Positions 34,501 to 46,500 of a stretch of 64,000 nt of DNA are shown here, one piece after another; position 1 is the first letter of the stretch; each line of letters starts with the position of its first letter. The stretch comes from Nectonema munidae (lineage: Eukaryota > Nematomorpha > Nectonematoida > Nectonematidae), in assembly GCA_030549495.1 (NCBI GenBank), contig JAUIRK010000964.1, positions 434,001 through 498,000 of the forward strand, in the 5' to 3' direction. The notes under the pieces were generated by a model. It made no database searches and was not told where the DNA came from. It was given only the letters and a program-made list of their open reading frames with translations. Made by a program: the position numbers and the translations under genes.

Positions 34501-37500
34501 CTCATTGTTTTATCTGTTCTAGATATTTTTTGAATATTTTCTGCCTTACTCACTCTTTTTTTACGTTTTTAACTCACTTTTATGATTTAATAAGTTTGAA
34601 AATATTATATCACATAACTGATTGCTACTCTTTAGACTTCGCTAATAGATCTTATTAACTTGGCCCATTTTTATTATAAGAAATCTTTTCAATGATTTGA
34701 TTTGTATCTCTGAAATTTATTTTAAAAATATAAATATGTAGACTTTAATTATAGATAAAATCAGACAGGTTGAGAACCAAAACAATGTTCTATACCAACA
34801 ATTAGAAGTTCTTGAAGAACAATCAAAGAGTGAAAGAACAACTGTGAAATGTATGTATGATCGTGAAATTAGCGATTTACGCAACTTGCTCGATGACATA
34901 TCGAAGAAAAATGCAGAACTCAAATTAAGTAACGACAAAATAATGGATTTATCTAAAGATGAAGCTAAAAAGTAAGTTCTAATCATTCTAATCTTTTTGG
35001 GTCCGATACTTCAGAAGAATATAGTGTATGATTGTTTCAACTTGCGTATGTTCGTGTTCACTTGCATCTGAGTGATGATTATGTATGAATTTAAATTGGC
35101 AGGTATAGATTTAAAAAAGCTAGATAAATAAGTGTTGTAATAAAATTGAAATCGTAGCGAATTCCCGTATTTGTTATAACTTAGTTTTTTTCGTGCGTAA
35201 TTTTGAAACGTAACGTCTCACATGTCACCACTGAAGGCGACTTTTGGGAATACCTTAGGTTGTGAACATATGTCTTATTAGCCAGTGCTTGTCAAACTTT
35301 TTTATCCTAGGGCGCACCTATGAAATAACTGAAACTTTGGGGCGCAGCATTTAGATTTTTTGGATAAGGAAAAATCGGTCATAAAATTTTAAAATTAAAA
35401 ATTAAAAACTTAATATCAGGTAAGCAAGAGTAAAATTCAACGTTTCCTTTCTCTGTGTTTCTTTCATCCTTTGTAAAACAATGATTTCCAACTGTAGTTC
35501 GAACGGCACATCATTTAGACATCATAAGTCAAATGGCTTCTGAAATAAAAGCTTTCTACGAACTTATCAATCTGGATGAGATTGTTTCTCCTTATAGTTG
35601 TTTAGTCTATTCACAGTGGATGTGATGTCAACTATAAATCACAATGTGGACTCAGTAAGGAAAACTTTTTCATTTTGAAGTTTATAAAAACGAAACACCA
35701 CTTCATCGCATCTCAGTCATCTTAGCATTGTGTAATAAGGCAAGGTATCAAATTGAGAATCAATTTCTTCTAGAAAATGTCCAACTGTCTATCACTTTGT
35801 CCGTGTCCTCTAATGAAGTTTAAGGAAGGAACAACTTGTTTTAGCTCACATGAAAAATATAAGTCTTTCCAAAAGAGAGGGTTTGTTGATCTAAAATGGA
35901 ATGGAAAGTGCAGTTTACAAATCTTACATCTTACTTTTGATCTGCCCGGCCAACCCCTTTTTGATAGGAGCCTTATTTTTCCTCTATCACCTCTAACAAC
36001 TCTTAGGTGCTTCCACTAAAGGTTATAGTCTTGTAAAATCTTCTCCACTTCTGTATAAATATTTTTCCAGCGGTTGATTTATGCGTGCTCCAAGCTGTTG
36101 CTAAATTTTTCATTATTTCAAAGTTACAGTTAACTCTTAATAAAAATAAAAAGTTGTGACGTACTTGATAGATCGATAGACTCATCTAACTTTAACAAAA
36201 GACAACGAATTTTTATCTTTTTCAGGTCTGTAGTAATATGTTTTCTCCCAGTTCTTATGTTCTTTGCAGAACAGAGCTTGCAGAAACGCTGGTGCTTTCA
36301 AAAAAATTGGCTTTTTTAAGACACAAGTCTTTGACTGCTTCGATGATACATTCTTTTAAAAATCGCCGTCAGTAAATAGCAGTAAAAGGAAAACCATTTA
36401 TTGGTTGCAATTTTTTAAAGAATGTATGATGGAAGAAGTCAAAGAGTTGTGTCTTGAAAAAAGAATTTATTTGAGAGTATCAAACTTTCTGCAAGCTCGT
36501 TGTACAAAGAACAAAAAACTCTTAAAAAAATTGTACTAAAACATACGTAGTTATACACAAATTATAATATGTTAGAGTAACAGATTTATTTTTGGGAAAT
36601 TTTTTGTAAAAAGGTTTCTGTGGGTTTCTAAAGTACCTTTCAAAGACTCGTATTTTTCACAATGCAATTTCACTAAATTTTGAATATACTGAAATATGTT
36701 TTGTTTCATAATGACTGCAAAGAGTATACCCTTCCAAAACAGATACCGTTTTGCTGGATATCACGCAACTTATTTCCTGGCTGTTTGCCTCTACCAAAAT
36801 ACTTGACACCCCATTATTTTCATTGAAAACGAGAAATTTAGCGTCTACTTTTCTCTCTTTGTAACCACAGCCAGACTAGAACAAAATGGAGCCAAAAATT
36901 GATTATATTTTAAACTTAAGTTGCACATCAGTGAGAGGAGGATTTCTGCAAACACTAGGGTATTTTATTATTAAATTAGTTATTTTTGTTTTATTTATAA
37001 ATAAAATTAATTATTAAAATAAATTTACGATATAATGAGATATGATGCCTTTTATTATTTCTTCATGCAAATAAATTTCTTGTTCTGGAGTAGACGATTG
37101 TTGACACATCTCAAAGAATTGAAATAAGTTATTCTTATTCTCAACGTAATGTTTATTGGTATATTTTCGTAAAATTTTTCTCAGATCTGCTGAAGCGAAA
37201 AATGAGTTGGAGCATTTTAGAAAGAAGTATGACTTTTTGTTGATTGATTATGACCAGATGAAACCCAAAATGAAGGAATGTCTTGCCAGCGTTTCCAAGC
37301 TTCAACTAGAAATGAACAAGCTTTCTGATGAGAATGCTCAACTGAATGCGGAAATATCTCGCTTGAATAAAAAATTGGCTCCATTAAGTAATGAAAATAG
37401 AAACCTTTCTGAAAGTGTTAAGGTAAGTCCCGGGTATTTCCCAGAGGATACCACCCGTACCTTTCATGAGTATTTTTCTTTCTTTAGAAACTTAAGCTTT

Positions 37501-40500
37501 CATTGAATGAAGCCGAGAATCAACTGAAAACAGCTAAGGATCAATTAGAAGATGAGACTTTGAAAAGAGTGGATCTTGAAAATCGTATCCAAACTCTGAA
37601 AGAAGATATAGACTTTAAGAAGAGCATGTACAATGAAGTATTTTACACTTTTTTTTTTAACAATTGCACCTTTTCAATCTATTTCAACATTTTTCCAATA
37701 ATCGTTAGAGTTTTTTTTAAGTTTTGCTTTTATATTCTTGTTCAAATTTTTTGTTTATACTGACAATTATATGTTGGGATTCAATTTCTTCATCCAACTT
37801 TCCTCCATTCATGAGTTTGAAATTGTGTCATAGAAAAAAGGTGTTAAACATTTTATTGAAATTCCATGTATTTAGTTCTATAGTTCTAACATGCATTGCA
37901 TGTAGTGTTTCTGATGGTATCTGGTCAATTCATCGACCGCAATTCGTCACCAAGTCAGTTCGTCTCCGGTCAATTCGTCCCAAAATCATTTCGTTCTTGT
38001 TTATTTGTTTGTTTTAGCAACAGAATTATGAAAGTGATTAAATGTTTTTTCTTTTTCATAAACAAGTATTGAATGACTAGAATACGTAATTTTTTAAAAT
38101 TTGTTTGATAGTGTATTTGTTTTCAAATTTTTTATTTTTGAGAGAGAAATCCATGACATTTTTTATACGCAAGTTCTTGCTTCTATATTATTTCTTGAAT
38201 AAATTTTTGTAGTTTGGCACTGCCAAATCTTTCCTCGCATTTAAGCACATTTATCGCTTCCAAATATTTGGATGACTTATATTCATTGTGTCTTTCAATT
38301 CACTGTGGTAAGCTTCTAAACTATTTGTAGTTCCAGCAATCCCAGAAATACATCCATCTCAAAGTTGATGGAAATAAAGGTTTACGACGTCGCCTCCTTT
38401 CTCCTCTTCCTCTAAGTGGTCCAATATAATTATTTCTAAAATAGGAAACTCCACAAGTTCCTCTTATCCGTCAACAACATCATCAACCTGCAAAAAAGCA
38501 AGCGCAACAAAACAACGCATTTTTAGGCTTAAACTGTCATCTTGGCGATTTGTGCTTTCATCCCTTCTTCAACAATTTGCTTGTACCCATTTTGCCCTAA
38601 ATGAAATAAGCAGCACGCCAAATTAACGTAGGAAACGCTTCAAGAAATCCATCATAGGCTGCCTTTTCAAAATCCATTATCACATTTTCAGGGCCTTTGT
38701 TCTGTAGCAATTCATTTATCTTGGCAAAAAGTTTATTATATGTGTTTTGGCTTTTGTTTGGTAGCAATGCAAACAATCCTAATATTTATTTTAAGCTGTC
38801 CAATCGAGGAATTTTAGACAATGTACATTCGTTTAAATTTTCAATTTCACTAGACATTATCGAGCGAGGGTTATTACGAGATGAAATCGACTTTGTTTTA
38901 ATATTTGAAACTGTGATCCTTTCAGTTACCTCTGCAGTAGATCAAGCATTATTATAAATTCCAAACTTTTTAAGTTCTATATAGTTTTATTAGTGTGAAG
39001 TCTTGCATTGCATGCACGATTTTTACACCTCCAGTAGATCTTCAGTCCATCAGCATTCTTCTTATTTTTAGTGTAAATATAATTCTCTTGATCAACAACT
39101 TTGTTTTTTCCTTTCTCAGAAGTTATAATCTAACAAGTAGCCATATTAAAAAGATGATAAATTAAATCAAAAATAATTGAAAAAAGATTGCTATTAATAA
39201 TAAAAAATATTTATTATTATAATTAATATATAAAATAAATTTTTATTATATCAATATTTGTACTAAACTTAAAACTTTTATAAAAATTAAACTGTTCAAC
39301 GACCTAGTTGACTTTTTACTTGAGGACGAAATGACCAACGACAAATTGTCCGGAGACGAATTGACCTAGCATCTTTCTGATTTCTGGGAAAAATAATATT
39401 CGCGAGAAATGAGAAATTGGGTTAATTCATATTTAAACCTCGTTTATTTTTATCTTAGCTTCATATTTTTATATATTAGAAATCTGAAATTTCTAACTTT
39501 ATGAAATACCTTTATTTCGGTGCGTATGTTCAGCTCCTCTATAATATCTTTCTTTCCATTTCTTATCTTTTTGAAATATGTTAACTCGCTTTTAAAAACA
39601 TTTTAGCAAATAATGGAAGCGCAATCACGCCACGAGATCATTGTCAAGGAAGTCGAACCTGAAATACGGATCGAGTATGAAGGAAAACTCGAGGCTGAGA
39701 TTGAAGAGATGCGCAGAAATAATGAATGGCAGACTGAGAATTTACGAGAAGAAATTGCTCATTTCTACGACAAGAAAGTATTCCTTATAATGAATGCCTT
39801 TATCTCTTTTCAATAAGCAGTTCTTCCTCCTCTGAGTTATATGTAATATCTTTAAAAGACATAGAATCTAATAAACAATTTTGCTTAGTTTCTTCTAAAA
39901 CACAGGTAAATAATCTCTTGCAAAAATTTTCTCTATCAGTTTTTAATCGTAAAGTTAAGAGTTAGCAAAATATGTAGTATTCTGAGTAAAACTCATGCAT
40001 TCTTATAAGCTAAATCGTAACTTATTTCAGCGTTATTACAAGCACATTTTGCAATCGAAATTTTGCATCATTATCCAACAAATAATAATTCATTTGAAAG
40101 AAACGTATATCCAATCGAAAAGATTTAACAGATTTTTCTATGCCTTCAACTTTCTAATTATTTAACAAAATTGTTTTCTCCTTAAAATATTTCTTTTTTT
40201 TGAAGATACTACATTTTTCTAAAATAAAATCAAAAATTTATATTTTAAAATAACGATTAAAGAATCTAAATACACAACAAAAGTGAATATTTCGAAACTT
40301 GAAAGATATGATTGATTTGGTTAATTAAAACTTTATTTGAATGATCGTGGGGGCTAGAGTAAGTTTGGTTTAATACTAGGTTTCGATATCTCAATTTCTT
40401 CGGTTCGATCCTGTATCAAGCCTACTTTCCTCATAGTCCGATACAAGCGGTGAAGTGTGCTTTCTCGATGAACACCACAGTACCTTTACTTTTATTAGAA

Positions 40501-43500
40501 TGAAAATAGTTTCGGATTGGGAAGAAGAATTTATTTGAAGAATACAATTAATTTCGGATTGTCAACAATCCTTTTTCAAGGAAATATTTTTCAGGATTGT
40601 TGATAATCTGAAATCAATTGTATTTTTTTTAACAAATTCCTGTTCTCAATTCCACACTATTTTTCATTCAAATAACGTTTTTATACCCATTAAGGAACAA
40701 ATTATTAGCATGGCATATTGGTTTTAATACACAACATAGAAAAAAGTAACCTTGAATTTGATATATTTAAGTTGTAATCAATTAGAGATTGAGATGTCAT
40801 CGATTAAAGTTAAAATTAGGTAAATAGGTAGAAAAGGGTAAAACTTTTATTAAAATAGATTTTTTGACAATAAATTTTCAGCACTGTGGTCTTCTTTGTG
40901 ACAAATCTACCGCTACCAGAAAGGAAACTAAGGAATATGGGATGAAGAAGTAGGATAGGATAAATCGTTATCATATTTGCCTTCTTCATCCTCTGCTCCC
41001 TCTTATCTTTTTTTGTAACGGTAGATTTGATCTGAAGAAGAGCAGAGGGGGAGAAAATGTATCATTCAAAGAATTTATTTGAATAAAAGTTTTATTGTTT
41101 TTTTATACATAATTAGAGATATTAGAAAACAGTTATTCCATTTTTACTTTAAGTGCCTCCTTTTTTACTTTAAGCGCGTCTTCTTATTTTCAGTGTGTGT
41201 TTTATTTATTTATTTATTTTTTTAAATCATTTTTTGTCTCATTCAGTTTTTTTCGTAATTATGATTTCTAGTTAATTTAGCTTATAATCTTATGTTTGCT
41301 TATATTAGGGCTTGGTATTTATCCCATCTGATTAATTTATATTTCTTTCTGTAAAATAAAAAGAATTATAATCAATTAAAATTATATAATAAAATAAAAT
41401 GTCATTGTTAGGAAAAAAATAAATAATTAAAAATAAACAAAAAATTTGTTTATAAAACACACTAAAAATAAGAAGACGTGTTTAATGGTAAAAAGGAGGC
41501 ATAAAAAGGACGCACTTAAAGTGGAAAAGTGCTCATTAAAAGTAAAAAGAGTATATCTATTATTTTTTAAATAGTAACAGAATTTTGAAATATCTCTTTT
41601 AGTAATTCGATTATAGCATACCATTTCTATGTTATGCCTTTGCTTCGTCTAATAACTTATGCATTTTATTACTATTTGAATAATTATTTAGATAAATTCA
41701 CTTGAAAAAGATTTGCAAGACTCTAGAGACATGACAAATATGTATAGGGATGAAGCATATAAGTATAAAGTTGAAGTTGAAAGTACAAGTGATGGCCATG
41801 CAGATTTGGAAAAGCAGATAAATTCGCTGAGAAATGAAATTTCTCAATTGAAGAATCTTAATCGTGGATTGAGTGAAAAATTATCTCACGAAAAAGACCA
41901 TTTCATCGACATGATCAAGTGACTGTTTAAAATCCTTCTTTCTATTCTTCTATTTTTCACCCTTTTTCCAGTAAGAGAGACAACGAGATAAGAAGCCTCC
42001 AAGATCAACTCACTGATTACATAAAGGACTACCAAGAACTGGAATCGGTCAAAATTGCTTTAGATCAAGAATTGAGTATTTATTCTAATCTTCTATCCTT
42101 AGAAGAAGCAAGGTAAATCATTTAATTTATAATTGCTACATTTATCCATTCTTTGAATGATTTCATGGATTTTTTTATGAATTTGTAAATAGTCTGTAAT
42201 TATCTCTTTCATGGTGAATTATATTATTTTTAGTTGGAACAAAGTGCTTTGATTTGTCAGAGATCATGAAAATCTGTTGCAAATGCATCTCATCACTTAT
42301 ATTTTCCTCTACACTTTAATATTGAAAGAGAATTCTGCATTTTTAAATTAAATATTTTGGGGTATCAGATTTATGCATCAATATAATTATTACGTATCTA
42401 AAATAAATATTATATATAATATGCTAAAATAATTATAAGTATTGAAAAATGAGCTTTAAAACAAAAAATAATTTTGTTTAATGTGAGCAGTGAGATTGCA
42501 TTTCTTTAGAAAGTTTCCATATGTCTGGCGTGTAGGTAGTAGTTTTTAATTTGAGACAAGCTTCCAAATTGGAATCTGTAATTTGATTTCTCTGTTTACC
42601 TTTAATAAAATTCATGCAAGAAAACGATTGTTCACACAAGTAGGTTGAACCGAAAATGCTAAGGATACCATATGCAAACTTTTCCAACTCAGAGTATGAG
42701 TCAGGAAGGCAATTCCAGGTATTAAAAATAATTAAATCACATTTCAGTAACCCTTTTGATAGAGAGTAACTTTGTTCAGAAATCAATTTGCATTTTTTTC
42801 TTTCTAATTCTTCCATTTCAGTTTTAAGAAGAACAAATTTTGATGACCACATCTCCATACTTAACAAGTCGATCAATTGTAGTTCAAAAATTGCACTATC
42901 AATACCAAAAGGAGAGAAATTTAATGCTTTAACATCGGAATCAAGAGGATTTGTTATGAAAGTTAGAGTAGCTTTATTTTTTTTGAAGTCTTGAAACCTT
43001 TGGCAAAAAGATTCTCTCATATTTAAAATCCATGTCTTGAAATATTCTTTATATTTATTATTCTAATAAATTTGGAAAGTGATTTAAATTCCCCTTTTCT
43101 AAATGTTGATTCATTTTTTTTCTTCAAAAAAACAATATCTTCAAGCATAAAAAATACTGTGCTTCCATTTCCTTGTAATTTGAGATTAAGTTGATTAAGA
43201 TGAGAAGTAATATCCACCATAAAATATAATTTTTGCAACCACTCCTCTTTTTTCAACTCTGGATAGTGAACACCAATATTTTGAAGAAAAACTTTTATTT
43301 CACTTAAGCAACACACAAAACGTTTTAGCATGTTGCCTCTAGAAAGCCATCCAACTTTATTGTACTGTAAAAGATCAGAAAACTTGTTCCTTCATCTAGC
43401 AAAACTTTGAATTGACGATGGTTAGGTCCCTTATCTAAAATAGTGTTGGCAATTTTAATTATCAATTCCATAACTTTATTGATTTCTTCTGGAACTGTTT

Positions 43501-46500
43501 GTGCACAAAGTGCTTCTTGATGGAGTATACAATGGAAAGTAATAAGTCCTTGATTAAGTTTTTCTTTAAAAAGTGAAATAAAGCCCTTTCTTGATCCAGT
43601 CATATTTTTTGCACCATCGGTTAAGATTGAAACAATTTTATTAAGTGCAATCTGATTTTTTTCCTAAGCAATTAACAACGGCATTTGATATATCTTCCCC
43701 ACGCGTGTGAGCCATTAGTGGCAACAATCCTAAAAGTTCTTCTCTGGGACCCTCGGATGATACATATCGTACATAGAGAGAAACTTGGGATGTATCCTTG
43801 ATCTGACTGGTTACATTTAAAGACAAGAATGCTTTTCCTCTTTTCTTAATTTCTTTACTCACTATAAAACTAGCAATAATAACATCATTAGCATATTGTC
43901 TCCAACTATTAAAAATAGAACTTGATTTTTGGAAATTTGTCTTAAAGTGCCTTTCTAAATTTGATTTTTTTGTTATGTGATAAATTCTCTTGGTAAATAA
44001 GACAAATTGAAAGACCTTTTGAATTTGGAATAAAAGCAAAAGTTTCAGTCCACTCAGTTAAAAATCTGGGTTTTTTTATTGTCTTTTTCAATTTGTTTTT
44101 ACATGACATTTTATTGAACTAAAGATTAAAATATTAAAAAAAAATTCATATTAAAAAATAAAAAATTCTCTATGCATTACTAATTAAAAATTATGAGCAC
44201 AAAAATATTGGTGACAGAGTTCTAAATAGAACAGGACCTAAATGTTTTATGCTAAATTAAAAGAAATAAAAGAATTGTTACATTGTGATTTGAAGAACCA
44301 GTTGAAACCATTTTAAATATATCGCATTTAAAATTTTCAAAATATTTTATATAATATTTGAATTAAATAAGTATAAAAAGAAATTGTAGTATAAAGAAAC
44401 TTTTTCGAAAATTAGTTTATCAGAATCTTTAAATAAATTTAATATATTCAAAAGAGCGACGTATTTTCACCTAAAGATTTATTTTGTGGTTCGCGAGCCA
44501 TAGTTTGGCCCCCTCTGCGTTAAATTATATCATTAAATTGATTCCTAGCTTTCCTCCTATTCTAACCGACCGCTATTTTTCTAATGACTAAGCGGACGCC
44601 TTATAGCAGGGGTTCTATTATATCTTCAAGCAGTGGTGCATTCAGGCAGAGGGGATGATTGCCCCAAGCCCTCTCTTTCTTAAAATGAAATATCGATATT
44701 TTATATTTCCACTTCATTTGAAATATTTTTTGTAAATGGAAATATATTCGATGTAATAGGAATTACCTTATCTTCACTAATAATAACCACTTAGTTTTGT
44801 TGGTTATTTTTAAAAGCAAGCTCCCCTCTCCCTAAAATAATTTTTTGAATACGTTGCTGTCTTCAAGTATGCCTTTTCAAAGTTACCTATTATATAATAA
44901 ATATATATAAATGAGGAATAGTGTGACAAATCTTTATTAAAAAGAATATTTCGACGTGTTCTCCATCGTCAAAATTTAGTTGGTAGTTTTCCATACAAAT
45001 TCACATACTGATGCAATTGAGAAAAAGTTTGTAGATGTGTTTACATACATTTCTGTTTTTTGAATTGATACAAGTGCAACTCATGTTGAATTGATTTTAA
45101 TTAAATGACTCTCTAATTTCAAAGGTTTTTTCTAAAATTAGGGTTAAAATGTTTCTTGTGTAAAATCATGTCTAATTTAAGTTCTAAATAAATAAAGATT
45201 GCAATATCATTAATTCTTCTCATCATTTAAAACTTGTTTTAGCGAAAAATAAATTGAAATTACAAAATGCAATCTTTATCCTTTCATGATTTGTAAATCA
45301 AGGAATTAAAATAATTAAGCTTCTTTGTATCATGTCCCCTATTTGGGATTCTTTATAGTTATTATTTTTATTTTTTATAGCGAAAACGTTTGGATTTTAA
45401 AAAAGTTTGAAAGTGTTCTCTTAATTATTTCAAATTGCAATGATAATTTATCTTAAAACAAAAAAATCTCAAAGTCAAAGGAAGATATAATTAAAATGAA
45501 TGATGCTTCTAAATTTAACATTTTTACATGATATATTTATTTTAGATCATGAAATCGATTTATAGGAAATCCAGGTCTATATTTTCAATGTTAGAAAACA
45601 TGCTAAATTGAAAGCTAAACATTTATACTGTCTTTTAAAGGAATTTAGGTTGTGAAATTTAAACAAGTATGTTATGCTTAAAATTTTTAAAGAACTTATC
45701 AATGTTCATAATGCTCTTTTCCTTCATCTTTTCGGACACTATTATTCTGTGATTTATTTTCTATGCTTAAATCTTCTTAACAGTTTTCTTTGCTTCAATT
45801 TTTAGAGTGAATGCCAGAAGCAGCAAAAGTGCTACAAGCTCCCCAGTTAACATCAAGTCATCCTTTTCGAAGTTGAATAAAACGGAAGATGTGCGTAACT
45901 TTTCATCCGTAGGCTCGGCATCTAAACGATCGAAACGTATTGACAACGAAGTCCCTCCTGTTCATAAGCGTTTTGCGTCTGTTAAGGATGACAAAAGCGG
46001 TATATTCTTTATTCCTTCTGATTTTTTAGCTACTTTTTAGTTTACTTTTTATACTTCTATATTTTTGTCTTCTAACCTTTATGCTTTTATCTAAGTTACA
46101 AATGAGTTTAGAAGAAACATTATTCTTTATTTTTTTTTAAGTTTTTTTGATAAATAAGCTTCGTTTTAAGGGTTTTATTATCATCTTAAATTTTATTTTG
46201 ATTATATATTCCAACATAGTTTATTATGTCAATCTAAATTTTACTTTACAAATTATATACCATTAGAGTTTTGTCTTTTTTCAGCGTACCTACGTCCCTA
46301 TTCTTTTTACTTTACTGCCCTAGGGGCATGCCGCATAGTTTGTGAACCACTGATCTATATGCCTGTATACTCCAAATGTTCAACTTAAGAGATATTCAAA
46401 TGTTTACACGAAATATGTTCAGTTTTCCAAAGTAATACAGGATATATATTTGTAAGCAATTACAGGAACCAATACTTGATAGGCGTTGTGCTTATTCGTT

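Noticed and set aside
37724-38017. Forward open frame of 97 codons at the MULE left end
   Set aside because: Runs through the intron/MULE junction and subterminal repeats; no protein motif.
38697-38957. Forward open frame of 86 codons
   Set aside because: Antisense to the MULE transposase remnant, which has clear family motifs.
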